This document shows, in pieces, positions 23,301 through 33,500 of a stretch of 64,000 nucleotides of DNA. The stretch is from Meandrina meandrites (taxonomy: Eukaryota > Cnidaria > Anthozoa > Scleractinia > Meandrinidae). The stretch lies in the NCBI GenBank assembly GCA_963693305.1, contig OY855904.1, positions 18,650,496 through 18,714,495 of the forward strand, written 5' to 3'. Each line of letters starts with the position of its first letter. The stretch's first letter is position 1. The translations under genes and the position numbers were made by a program. The notes below the pieces were generated by a model. It saw only the letters and a program-made list of their open reading frames with translations. It had not been told where the DNA came from and searched no databases.

Positions 23301-24075
23301 ACCTTTGAAAAATCGGAACTGTTGGGATAACCTGTGATGTGCTGAAACGTGTTCTAACGCAAAACTTGTGTTATTATGCCTTCAGTGCGGTCAAAAGTGC
23401 TCGGTTCAGACCAGTACGAGAACGAGGCGACATATCACCGCCACCACAGATTAAGACTGACCATCAACATAGCAGGCTCAAGCATAACCTGCCTCTCCTG
23501 TCGTCACCGCGCACTCATCGCCAGACCCGCCTGCTTCCTAAAGACGAGGAGGACAAGGAACGAGAACAAAAAGATAAGAGTCGAGGCACACCTCAAGAAG
23601 TTATTTATTTCTGATAGGCGAGGCGAGGTAATATGTTTTATGATTTGGAACTCTTTTGTCTTTTCATTCGCCACACCACAGATCACAATCCCTTTGAATA
23701 CCAATGTACATGCCCAACCAACTGAGCTTGGAGGCCGCTAGAAAGTCAATAGCAGAATCATTTGATACTAGCGATGAAAAAATGCGATGATGAAGCATTG
23801 CAAAGCTAGGATTACAGTGTCCCGTTCCTCTATCAGTTACCTTACAATGGAGACAAGAAAACAGATTTAGTGGAATTCGTTGGTTGGGGTGCGGGAGGGG
23901 TGTGGTGGGGGGTTGGGGCATTGCATTCACTGATGACAGCCGCAAATATTAACGCGCTATTGTTAATGCTGGTTCTATTGCATGGTCCGAAGTAGTTAGC
24001 TGTTCTTTACTAATCATTTTTTTTGTTTTTCTTTGCAGATATGACTTTGACCAAGACGTCTTTTACCCGTTTTGA
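362..24075 (+). CDS. Rho guanine-nucleotide exchange factor, Lbc/ARHGEF2-AKAP13 type (5' partial)
   Basis: Activates Rho GTPases through a DH-PH module; a cytoplasmic signalling and cytoskeleton regulator. Exons traced: 362-455, 733-1353, 2596-2623, 3067-3150, 5669-5711, 6226-6294, 6446-6518, 6787-6911, 9820-9929, 10040-10132, 10685-10737, 11178-11191, 11666-11734, 12249-12300, 12995-13047, 13677-13764, 14134-14213, 14295-14378, 15148-15189, 15368-15485, 15850-15899, 15980-16030, 16899-16967, 17227-17308, 17730-17814, 18483-18619, 18801-18850, 19269-19346, 19898-19959, 20144-20176, 20289-20332, 20621-21003, 21475-21548, 22487-22507, 22724-22749, 24039-24075 (stop TGA). The DH domain runs from about 12249 ([20 protein letters not shown]) to about 16030 and the PH domain from about 16899 to 18850 ([20 protein letters not shown], as in AKAP13/ARHGEF2). 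The N-terminal part is Ser-rich with RRLS, RRTLS and KRVSSS sites. A Lys/Asp run (10064-10127) and an Asp run precede the DH. A short coiled coil follows the PH (19898-20680). The tail is disordered. The first exons, where family members can carry a C1 domain, lie outside the window. Family call is firm; the exact paralogue is not. Confidence 0.9.
1481..1725 (+). repeat. tRNA-derived SINE fragment split by a MITE-like insert
   Basis: The left part (tggcctaatggttagcacac, about 1488-1507) matches the start of the SINE seen at 23029. The right part (tccaggttcaagtcctgact, then tactcctagtcacgcaatgc) matches its B-box and tail. Between them lies about 110 bp (about 1519-1627) with inverted ends (gcccagttgttcaaa and a right end reading gaactggggc), which looks like an inserted MITE. 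It lies in the intron after exon 733-1353. Confidence 0.5.
2228..2330. repeat. Long near-perfect inverted repeat (fold-back)
   Basis: The arms at about 2228-2269 and 2287-2330 are reverse complements with only a few differences: ggaattccacgt at the outer end and accgatatcgcac at the inner end. The short loop itself can pair (tcgcgaagcga). It lies in the RhoGEF intron before exon 2596 and is probably a non-autonomous DNA transposon reduced to its inverted ends. Confidence 0.7.
3883..4162 (-). repeat. tRNA-derived SINE, minus orientation
   Basis: Reading the minus strand from about 4162: gcagtggcctaatggttaat, then a B-box-like gggttcaaacgctgg, a spacer containing gtgcctctctccaccc, and a tail with tactcctggtcgctttatgc and ggcctgatgggccacta. 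The same order of motifs occurs on the plus strand at 23015-23285, so the two are copies of one SINE family of about 280 bp. Confidence 0.7.
6330..6400 (+). repeat. tRNA-derived SINE fragment inside a 151-bp intron
   Basis: It holds an A-box-like stretch (ggtgagagcacccgcctccc) and a perfect B-box (gggttcgaatcccagac) followed by tgtgggttgagttt, a typical SINE body. It occupies most of the 151-bp intron 6295-6445 of the RhoGEF gene. No complete tRNA cloverleaf can be drawn, so it is not a tRNA gene. Confidence 0.6.
7737..8253 (-). mobile_element. Inverted 3'-end copy of the Penelope-like element (pseudo-LTR)
   Basis: Minus strand from 8253 encodes the end of the GIY-YIG domain ([19 protein letters not shown]) and then the C-terminal tail missing from the plus copy ([32 protein letters not shown]), stopping at 7975. 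About 240 bp of 3' non-coding sequence follow, down to the shared terminus near 7737. The shared coding part differs from the plus copy by only a few bases, so both came from one element. Confidence 0.75.
7792..7836 (-). ncRNA. Hammerhead-ribozyme-like motif in the Penelope-like terminal region
   Basis: On the minus strand the order is TGACT, CTGAAGA, a 20-nt middle part, GAAACGTC, AGTCA. CTGAAGA fits the hammerhead core CUGANGA. GAAACGTC fits the GAAA box with a very short helix III and a cleavable UC. TGACT and AGTCA can form helix I. Helix II is poor here, with only a few pairs, so the copy may be inactive. Small type I hammerheads are known from Penelope-like elements, which favours the call, but it is inferred from sequence alone. 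Confidence 0.4.
8254..9651 (+). pseudogene. Penelope-like RT/GIY-YIG polyprotein, truncated at both ends
   Basis: One open frame of about 465 residues after the inverted copy. RT landmarks: [11 protein letters not shown] (from 8341), motif [12 protein letters not shown] (8551), motif [10 protein letters not shown] (8737), the catalytic YVDD (8842-8853), FLDCLVS (8956) and YRKPTHTDR (9010). A GIY-YIG domain with an adjacent CxxC follows ([18 protein letters not shown], from 9418). The N-terminal part normal for the family is missing. The C-terminal part after HISEHHRLT is replaced by 3' terminal sequence, because about 400 bp present in the inverted copy have been lost here. The RT core has no frameshift, which suggests a fairly recent insertion. 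It is not part of the host mRNA. Confidence 0.85.
10396..10516. repeat. Short pogo/Tigger-like MITE
   Basis: It starts tacagtaaaccccgatataa and ends with an imperfect reverse complement (tcgttatgctggggttcag). Inside, cgttataacgcgttata-like blocks repeat. The CAGT start after TA and the cgatataacgaa block recall pogo-like inverted ends. It lies in the RhoGEF intron before exon 10685. Confidence 0.5.
13127..13481. repeat. TTAA-flanked MITE, copy 1 (left end diverged)
   Basis: Shares about 350 bp with the copy at 19377-19768: atattttataagaatggcct, gttttgtgggatctttttac and ctatgatcagcc in the same order. The right end is gatagtgtccctttaa. The left terminal repeat is not recognisable before about 13110. 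Confidence 0.65.
14652..14762. repeat. Small fold-back element with 11-bp flanking direct repeat
   Basis: The left arm ggccctctctctgtcacgca (about 14675) is complementary to the right arm tgcgtgacagagagagaggg (about 14732). The sequence tcagtttctat occurs on both sides (14652-14662 and 14752-14762) and may be a target-site duplication. It lies in the RhoGEF intron before exon 15148. Confidence 0.5.
16530..16766. repeat. MITE with self-complementary ends and 10-bp target-site duplication
   Basis: The left end agactgcgagcagtct (16541) and right end agactgctcgcagtct-type sequence (about 16742-16756) are reverse complements, and each is itself nearly palindromic. The 10-bp agctgccaaa flanks it at 16530-16539 and 16757-16766. 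A 9-10 bp duplication suits a Mutator-like transposase. The interior is GC-rich with no ORF. It lies in the RhoGEF intron before exon 16899. Confidence 0.65.
18251..18326 (+). repeat. tRNA-derived SINE head / tRNA-like pseudogene
   Basis: It has an A-box (tagctcagtggatagagc), a B-box (gggttcgattcccgt), a pairable acceptor stem (gttct at the start against ggggac at the end, with wobble pairs) and a D stem gctc/gagc. The anticodon stem does not pair, so I treat it as a tRNA-derived repeat, not a working tRNA. Confidence 0.55.
19377..19768. repeat. TTAA-flanked MITE, copy 2
   Basis: Left end ttaaagggacactgtcatgc, right end gatggtgttcctttaa. The interior matches the copy at 13127-13481. It lies in the RhoGEF intron before exon 19898. 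Confidence 0.7.
21779..22168. repeat. TTAA-flanked MITE, second subfamily
   Basis: Left end ttaaaggggcactgtcacg, starting at about 21778; right end cgtgacagtgtccctttaa (22151-22169). The ends are inverted repeats of about 18 bp, but the interior differs from the 13.1/19.4 kb copies. TTAA at both borders is the piggyBac target. Confidence 0.75.
22998..23285 (+). repeat. tRNA-derived SINE, plus orientation
   Basis: Starts ggtgcggtggcctaatggtt, has a B-box gagttcgagccctgg, the conserved block tagtgcctctctccaccc, and a tail with tactcctagtcgcttcatgc and gcctgatgggccactaggct. Same family as the minus copy at 3883-4162. A second short piece of repeat (cctgggttgttcaaagggtg, 22911) lies just before it. 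Confidence 0.7.
23386..23614 (+). CDS. Alternative last coding exon of the RhoGEF gene
   Basis: This exon has a good acceptor (cttcag ending at 23385) and continues in frame from the exon ending at 22749: the two left-over G bases plus T23386 complete a Gly codon. It then encodes about 76 residues rich in Arg, Lys, His and Pro, including a charged run [10 protein letters not shown], and stops at TGA 23612-23614 with the C-terminus EVIYF. A donor-like gtaata follows at 23628, after the stop, so it could either be the terminal exon or be followed by an intron in the 3' UTR. If it is skipped, the exon at 24039 gives the C-terminus DVFYPF. Two protein ends are therefore predicted from the same gene. 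Support is from reading frame and splice signals only. Confidence 0.6.
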
Positions 24076-24440
24076 AGATATAAACATAAAACAAACCTAG
24101 AAAAATGTAAATAGAAGCGTGCGATCGGAGGCAAAATAATGTACTTTATGAAATTCGTTTGTATAGTGTCTTGGGTAACAAGACAAGTACGACAGCAAAG
24201 TAGGTCATCATTTTAATACAACAACAGCGACATTTTGACGACAATGGCTGATTTCCCGTTACTTGCTATAGAGCAGTCGTAGAACTCCATAGGGAAACGT
24301 GTTGAATTTAACAGTAGATAGTGTGCAAAGATATTAACGAAATAGCCGATCATCTTTTTCATGCTCTTTTCAAATCTTTGTAGATTTCGTTTACTTTCTC
24401 CACGCGTGAAAGAGTGAATAAATCATATTTTTGTACAATT
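24076..24440 (+). other. RhoGEF 3' UTR with polyadenylation signal
   Basis: AT-rich stretch directly after the stop codon at 24073-24075. A canonical AATAAA lies at 24417-24422 and a T-rich stretch follows, so cleavage near 24440 is likely. No ORF or repeat is seen inside. Confidence 0.55.
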
Positions 24441-27400
24441 AAATTTCTTGATGTGTATCTCTTATTTCTTGCTGGGTCTCACGGGTCAGTCTGACAGTCA
24501 CGTGGAGGTCTCCCATGGCAATTTAGTAAGTTAAGCTCAAGTCGCAGTCGCGGTAAGTCCCACACTGCTAAGACCCGCTAAGGCTCGTCCACGCAGTTTG
24601 TTTCGATTTCCGCAGCATGGAGCGACTGAAAGTACCTCTACTCCCCTTGGATGAGTGTCAGGTCAGTTCATCCCGAGTTATTTGTTTGGCTTTTCTAGCA
24701 GGTCACCTGTACCCGTTTGTACACAAATAGGCCATTTCCGAGTTGCCTTTTGCCTCGTGTCCATTTTGATTTGCATGGAAATGGACATGACGGTGATACA
24801 CATTTTCATATGAATGGTTTCGCACGTAGACTCGTTTTGAAACGGAGGCAACGAGTAACTCGGAAATGGCCTATTGAAGGCACTGAGAGTCAGTATTTAA
24901 GAATCCAGGTCTCTCGATCCGAACTGAGCCTGATTATTCAAAGTCCAGAATAATCATGGATATCTAAAATGATTCAGCGTCGGAGGTTTTTGTTTATATT
25001 TTTCGTCATTCAGTTCTGGAATGTTAAACTCTACAAGAACTTTTATACAAGAGAAATTAAAAACCCGGTGAACTTTTCTCATGGGAACTAAGTAAGCGTT
25101 TATCGTCAACACCCAACAGGGGGTGACAAAGTCTTTGTACGAGATCCCATTAGCCGACTAACAGGTGTATATCCAGCGGGGTGCTGTCCTAAATATTTCT
25201 ACATTCTTGGATGAAAAGCCGTATTACATTTAGGAAGCGCTCATTTCAAGTTCATACTTTAATAATATTTTTATAATTTTGATTATTAAATCACAGATAA
25301 TTTTAGACCATTCATAATTGCACCCGGCAAGCCTGGTTCACGATTTTGATAGGATGGGCATGTCATTTATTAAAACCAGAGGTAGCGTGGTGGCTTAGAA
25401 CTGCAATAACAACGTAGACGGCGCCGCTGGCCTTTTCTCTGCTGGAGAGATCCTGCCCGCAGGTTACTTTAACAACCGACAAAAATAGTACAAGTAAGAA
25501 GAACGTCAAAACAATATTAGCCAGTGGTCTCCAAGTATGTGTTACAGAATTTCAAAGCCACAAAACGCATCACTGATATTAATTCGGCAGTGTGACTAAA
25601 ACAATATAGGAATTGTTGTTTGGTGTAATGCCTAATGAGACCCCACGGGGCATAGCTTCGTCCTCATTTGTCACGCACTGTCTTAAAAGAACTTGTCTTG
25701 CGGGCTGAGATGCAATAGTTGAGCCTTAAGAACCCAATCGTTGGCATGACGAATCTTAACAGTTTTTTTTTAGTTTTTAGTCAATCGGTCTTCTTTTTAG
25801 AAAGAGAAAGCTAGCAGTGACGTAAAAGGAAAATCGGCCTTGATAACCACTATAATATCAACCACACACGCGCGCATACTCCACTCCGACCAGTGACGTC
25901 ACGACCTGCTGCGCCCTTGTCCTCCCTTTGCGCTTCCTTTGCTTGTTTGTGACCTTCAGAAGTATTTCAACCACAAGATTTCCTCCTAGTCTCTTAGGAT
26001 CGTTTTTCCCCTCCGCACCTTAATTTTGGCCCACAAGAACGAATTATCATCATCGCTAGTCTGTGCGTTCATTCAGTTGAAACCGGACGTTCAAAACCCT
26101 CACGGTTTTGAGCTATTGAAATTTTCACTTTCATCTGCAGATATATAGAAATATATTTTCAGATACATAGTGAGGTGAATGAATCTAATTTGACATTATG
26201 AAAATGATGTAAATATCAATGACATAATTGTCAACAAACAGGGAAGAAGACGGACGCGGACAATAATGGCTCTGATGATACTATCTATTCTTGGCAACAT
26301 TTCAATGTGTGGGCATTTCTGTCAGCTATATAGTGACAAGGCACCAGGACCAGACGATGGCGCTATAAGGACTCTGTAAGACGGCTCCAAACTCTGTTCC
26401 AGAGCGAATATCCCCAAACTGAAAGGGAAGGTGTAAGATAAACAATAAGACTTACGCCGCTTTGTTCGATTACTATCATGTACTGTATAAACTAAAATCT
26501 CTTATTTACACTCTCGAAGAAAGAAAGAAGAGAAATTCAATATGAAGCAACGCCATAATATAATTAACCCGTCATTTGACCTGTCAATAAAAGTAACGGA
26601 CTCCACTGCATGAAAATGGCCATGTTTCTGAAAAATCTCAACCCTCATTTCCGGTTTCTGCATTTCCGGTTTACGAAAAGGAATACCCGCTGTTTCCGGT
26701 TAGAGGGTCGCGAATGATCTTTCCTTCATGTGCCACAATTGCAAGATGAGGTTCGCGTTGTAAGACCTCCAGAGAAAATGATCTCTCGGACAACCAAGTC
26801 AACGGTGATCTATGCATCTTTAATAAGTCTTGTTTTGTACAGAATTCCTGACATTTTTTTAAACGGCTATGGTCTCTTAGCGCTGGCCAACAGAAGTAGC
26901 ACAAGCCTGAACAGATAAGTTCTAATTTCGTCTGGATCGACTTTTGTTTTCGACGGAAACAATAGAATCGATTCAGGTTTTTGTTGTCGGCTATTCTTTG
27001 GAACGAACAGCTCTAATGCTATTCAAATTAGGACATTATTCCAAACCTTTTATCACCACAAAACAACTGAATAAATTGTTGTTAATTGTGTTGTGCCAAT
27101 ATACGCTGCTACAGCCAAACTGTGCATCGCACGACTATAAATAGATTGGCTTTGCTTTTGAAGTGTTTATTAGCTGGAATTTTTGTCCTGATATTTCCTG
27201 TTGGCAATTTTCTCGAGAGAATTAACAAGGTTTGTGGTGCATGAAATTGAGAAGAAAAGAAAACATCGTGTAACCCTTGCTGTCAAAAACAGTATTTAAT
27301 ATTCCCGCCTGTGGGAATTATTAAACAGCCTGATCGGTTGGTCAGAATTAACGCAGCTATTTTACATTCAACGGTCGAAATGAACATCGCGGAGTGGTTG

Positions 27401-27546
27401 TCTTCAAAGATTTTTTCCATCGAGTGGGTAATTGCGTTGCTAGACTAATGACTTAAGGATTGAGTCGAAGGATTAGATGTAAAGAACACGGCATTATGGT
27501 GATTTGAAACAAATTTCAAGAGGGTTACCGGAAACTTGAAGGAACG
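24441..27546. other. Intergenic region between the RhoGEF and GAS2-like genes
   Basis: No coding exon could be supported in these 3.1 kb. It holds one MITE-like element (24726-24875), a cluster of three TTTCCGG motifs (about 26645-26702), and otherwise AT-rich unique-looking sequence. The promoter of the GAS2-like gene must lie at the right end, but I cannot place a transcription start. Confidence 0.5.
24726..24875. repeat. 150-bp MITE with 19-bp perfect terminal inverted repeats
   Basis: aataggccatttccgagtt at 24726-24744 is the exact reverse complement of aactcggaaatggcctatt at 24857-24875. The inside also has partial symmetry (cctcgtgtcca-like and acgagtaact-like blocks). It has no coding capacity. 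Confidence 0.8.
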
Positions 27547-30500
27547 ATGATCACAGCGACGCAAGAGGTATCCGTGACTGTAACTCCTCGAAACAGAGCC
27601 AACTTTCGAAGGCTCAAAACTAACAGCATACAAAGTGTGAAACGATGGGAAAAGGAAAACGAGCTTCTTTACGCCATGATGGAGGACGAGAGCGAGTGGT
27701 TAGCCAAGTTATTTCCCGACGTGGTTATTTCTCCGGAGTTTTTCTTCTACGCTTTGGAGGACGGATCGTTGCTCTGTCGACTTGCGAACTACATTCAAGA
27801 GAAAGCGGAATTATACTCTCGGGAGCAAAACGTCCCGGTGCCTGGAAAGAAATTTCGATATCACACCATGAGCAAGTGCGGCAGAGAGATCAAGCTTTTT
27901 AGGTCCCGGGAAAATGTGCAGCAATTTCTCACATGGTGTCGAAGTCACGGTATTCCCGAAGCCATTCTGTTCGAATCGAACGACGTTGTGGAAGTTGATG
28001 ACTACAGAGAGGGCTGCAGAGGTGTCATTATTTGCCTAATGGAAATTGTAAGAAAGACTTCAAAGTTTGAACTTGACGAGCTGCCGCAATTAATTCAAAT
28101 GGAGAAAGAAATCGAAGAGGACGAGGCGCTGAGCGACACGGAGTTGTCGAACGGACAAGGGCAAATTCTGGACGTGGAGAAAATAAACATGACTGAAATT
28201 GACAACCTAGAAGTTCAACAAACAGATCAGCCAGAAATTCAAAGCCCCAGTTCACTGGACTCAGATTCTGGGGTCGACTCTGTGTTTGATCAGGAAGAAG
28301 GGGAAAATTCGGCCTCCCGTCTTACGGAGTTTTCTGTGGAAGAAACCGAGGATATAAAGAAAACCACAACCGTGACAAGAAAACAAACTCCGTCGAAACC
28401 AAAAGATCAGAAAAGTTCTCCAAAAAGTCGACCTAAAACAAAAGAACTTCCTTCTCTGCTGGAGAGTACCGAGCCAAAATCTGAATTAGATAAACAAGTA
28501 AGTAGTTACGCCTATTTTTCTCTAAATTTCATATTAACTAAATTTTGAAGTACCCCTAATTAGCGATTCCATGGATGAAGCTGTCTTGCGAATTTTCACA
28601 AGACAAGTGAAATTTCAAAAGTGTTTACAGAATATTCAGTAAAGTTTACTTAGTTTGTGGGGGTTGAATTTCGAACGTAATACGTGTCACAATATTGAAA
28701 CGAAAGATTTTTTGAGGCAAGAACTTAAAAGAAAATTGAAGAGACTATAGTTTTATCAATATCTACATGGACAGTCATCTGTCCACGAATTATGCAAATA
28801 TTACTCAACTTATACTGATCGATTGATAACGGGTAACATATCACCTTTCTACTCACGTCTCGACGAAATACGCACATTTTTAGGGCGAAAACTCCGCATT
28901 TCTTAAAATAAATTGGATTATGCAAATAATTATTTTTAACCTAAAATTGTTCAGTTTTGCGTCAGTAATAAGTTTTATATTGATGCTAAAGTGGCTCACA
29001 TTAGTAAAATTAATCTTCGCATCGTGTTGTTTTTTCTTGTCCAATTTGAAACATCTGCCACCTGTAAAATGCCGGGAGGCTTTTTACCAAACGGTAAACA
29101 AATGCGTCACATCAAGGATAAAAGGTCTTTCGGTAAATTTATTGACACCGAAACTTCTAATCACCCGTGGAAACCATTTTAATGCAATTCATTTCTCACC
29201 TTTCTTTAGAAAACCAATTCAATGCCGTTTTCACCAAAGATCACGCAAATACATGCCTGAAGAAGTCAGCATTTTTATTTGCATTTCATAACGCATATGA
29301 AATGATAGCTTTCCCATTAAAGAAAATAATTGTAATTTGCATAATAATAGCTGAAACCATTCATTATCGGTAACATATAATTGTTTGAACACAATAGCTA
29401 AAACGTCAATATTATTTCTCCCACCCAAGCGCAAATCCTTGATCCAGAAACATTAATGAAAGAGGGCAAATTACTGCCAAGAAAATTTATTGCTTACAGC
29501 TTTAATAACGGGTAGAAATTCAGGGTCGGAAAAAATCAGAAAGAGGGGGCCGAAAAATGTTCGGTGACAGCACAACCTTGCCCCATAGCCAAAACACAAC
29601 CCTGATTGCAGAATACCCCTCGAAACAATGGATGCAATGCATGGTAACAATGGTTTTCAGAATAAATCTGAGGAAAAAGGGGAGGCAGTGGCCCCTTGGG
29701 CCCTCCCTCTAAATCTGCTCATGAGAATTATTTCAATGGCGAAAGCTAATCAAAGGGGTGGGGAAAGGTGGGTGGGGGGGACATCAGAATCCATAGTTGT
29801 TATATTATGTGAAAGGTTTTTATCGATTATTACAGTCTGCATTGAGATCTTTAAATACCCAAGTTACCAACTGCTAATGCAATTTTTTATATATATATAT
29901 CAAGGCACACTACCATTCACTCTTTGATCTGTTTTTATTGTTATTGATGTATTTGTAGGTATGCAAGATTGCTCAAGATTATAACATAAAAATTGTTCAT
30001 CGTCTGAAAGAAGGAAAGTACATCATTCTCGGCCGAATCATGTTCGTTCGGGTAAGTTCACCTGATAATGAGACAAATCTTCAGTGATAAACCATGGGCA
30101 CATTTTTTGAGAGGTGGGGGGTGGAGAGGGGGAAGGTCAAACATGGACAGAGTAACTTTTTTTGTCAGAATAGATTAGGTGGCTTGGGTGGCTTGGTATA
30201 GGAAGGGGGCTGTTTTTGGGAGGGAGGGGAGGGAGCTGGGAGGAGAGAGTTTCTAATAAGTTTCTCTACATATTGCCGTTTTACTCTTCATGAGACTACC
30301 ATTAATGTATTGTTTTGTTATAGACTTCCCAATCCTGCTTTTAAAATATGACAAAAAAATTGACATTTCAGATTTTAATACCAAACACACATAGATCCTT
30401 AGTTTCCCACAGTCAGGATAGGAACTGGGTAGTTTGAAAGCTTTATCTCGTTACAACATCTTAATAATATTTATTAATATCTTGGTCTTATTTTTATCAG

Positions 30501-33500
30501 TTCTGCCCAGTGTTGTAAATATGGTCTAACATTATTCTACTATGAGGTCATTGACCATATAGGGTCAAAAGAACACAAAATATGAGAATGGCACTACACT
30601 GTTATATTCCGTTTTGGAGTTAATAACAAGAAAAATGTGGTGGAATAATAAATCCCTTACCATGGTTAAACAGACATTTGCATGTAGACATTTAATTCAC
30701 TTCTTGCCTGGCAAGCTGCAGGACTTCAGAAAAGTACTAGTCAAAAAACCTGTTAAATATCCCTAGGGCGGATCTAGGGGGAGGGTGCAGGGTGTGCACA
30801 CCCCTCCTCCCCCCTGAAATGACTGGGCAGCTTTCTAATACAACTGGTATTCTGCAAAAAAAAACCTATGTGCACCCCCTCCTAAGAAAAATCCTGGATC
30901 TGTACCTGGCATGCATATCATCTATATTTATTATAAACTATATGGATGCAAGTGTATGTATATTAATTTTGTTACAAATCTACTGGTTATAAATTCACTG
31001 GGTAAGAGATGTTAATCCCTGCCTTTGGGCCAAGAGGATCGCCATGGAGACTGCATGCAAGTATTTTAGAAATTCTAGAAGGCACTTAAATTAACCTCAA
31101 AAGAAATCATATTGTTTAACTTCTCTCAAGTATTAACGCTTATATTTGACCATTAGTTTATTATTAACTGGTTACTTTTTTAGCTTCATCAAATAAGCAT
31201 GATTATGATTGGTAGGAGTAGAAGGGCAGGAACAGAGATTGGGGGAGGGGGGAGCAGCAGGACTCGTTTTCCCACTCTTGTTTCACACTGGCCACCAGGG
31301 AAACAATTTTCTTATGATGTCTTGATCATTAACAGTTAGTTTTTAATCTGTATATTCACTGTAGATGTTGAATGACCACATGTTGGTACGTATTGGTGGA
31401 GGATGGGATACATTGGAACATTACCTAATGACTCATGTGCCCTCTAAACAAGGTACTAGGAAAATCAAGTAATAATATTGTCAAATTAATTCCAAATGTT
31501 GCCACTGATTATGACATGGTAGCTAGAGAGCAAGTGGCTGTAACACTAGCTTGAAAATACAATATATACTTACATAAAGTCTTAAAAAATATTACAGTTA
31601 CATTTGTAATGGACAAAAAATACCATAAAAGTGAAAATTTTAGGACTGACAAGTAATATTAGAAAGCAACATGGAGACATGGAGAAATTAATGAAAGTTG
31701 GTTGACTCCAAAGCATTTGGATATAATTCTTGCACACTTGCGAGCATCTCTAATTATATAGTTGACACAGCTAGGAATCGATTAAAATATATAAGTGCAA
31801 TCAATAACTGCTTTTTCATCTTGAGCTTATATTGGTGACTGGAAAACTGCGCTGACGTACACTTATTATTGAAGATTTCTAAAAGAAACTTTAATTCATT
31901 CTTTGCCAGCTTGAAACAAATAGCAACGGGTGAGGGGATTTTTTTTCATATGTCACTTTGATCGAGTGATCTTTAAAAAGAAAATCAGTACAATTTGTAC
32001 AGTACCTTCGTACTTTGCTTGCTGAATATATTTACCTGACTCATCTTTGCCAAATATTGATCGTGGGTTAAAATATCATTCTAATTTTAACAGCGTTACT
32101 TTAGGACTAGCTTAGAGTACGAGATATAGAAAAACAAAATTTAAAATTGCAGTTCTCTATACCTCAACAATTTAATAAACAAAATGACAGGTGAAATTAA
32201 AGTAGTGCAACCAACCTTTGATCCATTCGAGATCGAAGGCTCTTTTCAGCGAATTTATATTTTACGGAGCCATAGCGCAGATTTTCGGGAACGAAAAAGG
32301 TAGAAAAAGACCTCTACGACATCTGCTGGCGAAAAGTTCAAATCGAATCCTGCTTTATGAGTTCCAAAAACTTGGCTGGCGAGTTTCCGATGAAATCGAT
32401 TTGCATACAGCTGATTTAGTGAGCTTGAAAACTTTATTTTGACAGCTTTTGTCATTCTGATGTTCTGATTGGCCAAAATCCACAACACGCCCTTTGAGTT
32501 GTGTGTCTGACTCGCCCAAGATCGCTTTCGACTGCTGATCGATCGTAAAAGGCTGTGTTTCATTCGCGAGATACGGGTTACATATCGGCTGGGATTTCAG
32601 TGGCTCTCGATTTCTTCATCTTTTCGCCGCCTTCCTCCTGACCAGCCTTTCCCAGGCAAATCAGACTTGAAGGTAAAACTTTGTCAGTCAAAATTTTTGT
32701 GTTTTTCTTTACGGTTTACTCGGCGTTCGCCCTCTCAGATGGCCTTAGATGTTTTGTGAGTGACGGAGTGTCGCTGTAGTTATGAAATATCATTGTGTCT
32801 GAAGGCAACATACTTAAAATCTTTGCAGTTGGGTTGAATCTCAAGTACAAGGAACGTTCATTGATTTTATAATTTTTTAAAATACATAAACTTAAGATTT
32901 TGCTTCAGATTCTTGAAGGCTAATCTAAGAACATAAGCTAACATACCATTCGCCATTTTGCATGACTCGCTCATCCCGCTCTGATCGCAATATCGCGGTT
33001 GAGTCGTGTAACGTTCTTGGACGCGAATGACTTCTCCGTTTTAAAAGTGTAACCTGTGTCTGAAATGAACCGACTCTTATCTCCAGTCATTGTGTTTGTA
33101 AATACTCCTAATCTTGCATTCTTGGCGTATGGCAGAAGTTGACAAAATCTCGCTGGAAAGCACCAGACGAGAAAAGTGAAAGTGGAAGGCGTGAAATTCT
33201 CTCTTCATCAGCGCGTGCTAATTTTCACGCCGACCTCCTTTCAAGCATTTACTCTATTAGAGTAGTGAATGCTGTTTACGGTGTGAAGGAACCGTGTTTT
33301 TTTCGTTAAGCTTCTCTGCACTCATGGGACGTAGTTTTGGAATGTCGCACACCACCAACTGAGAATAAAAGCAAGCCCATGTGCTAAAATGTGTACCTGG
33401 TATAAATCACACCTCACTCATGCAAGACACGCGATTGAAAACGGACATTGTAGTATGAAAAGAACCGTTTTAGTTATCAATTTTCCTGATAAATTAGCAT

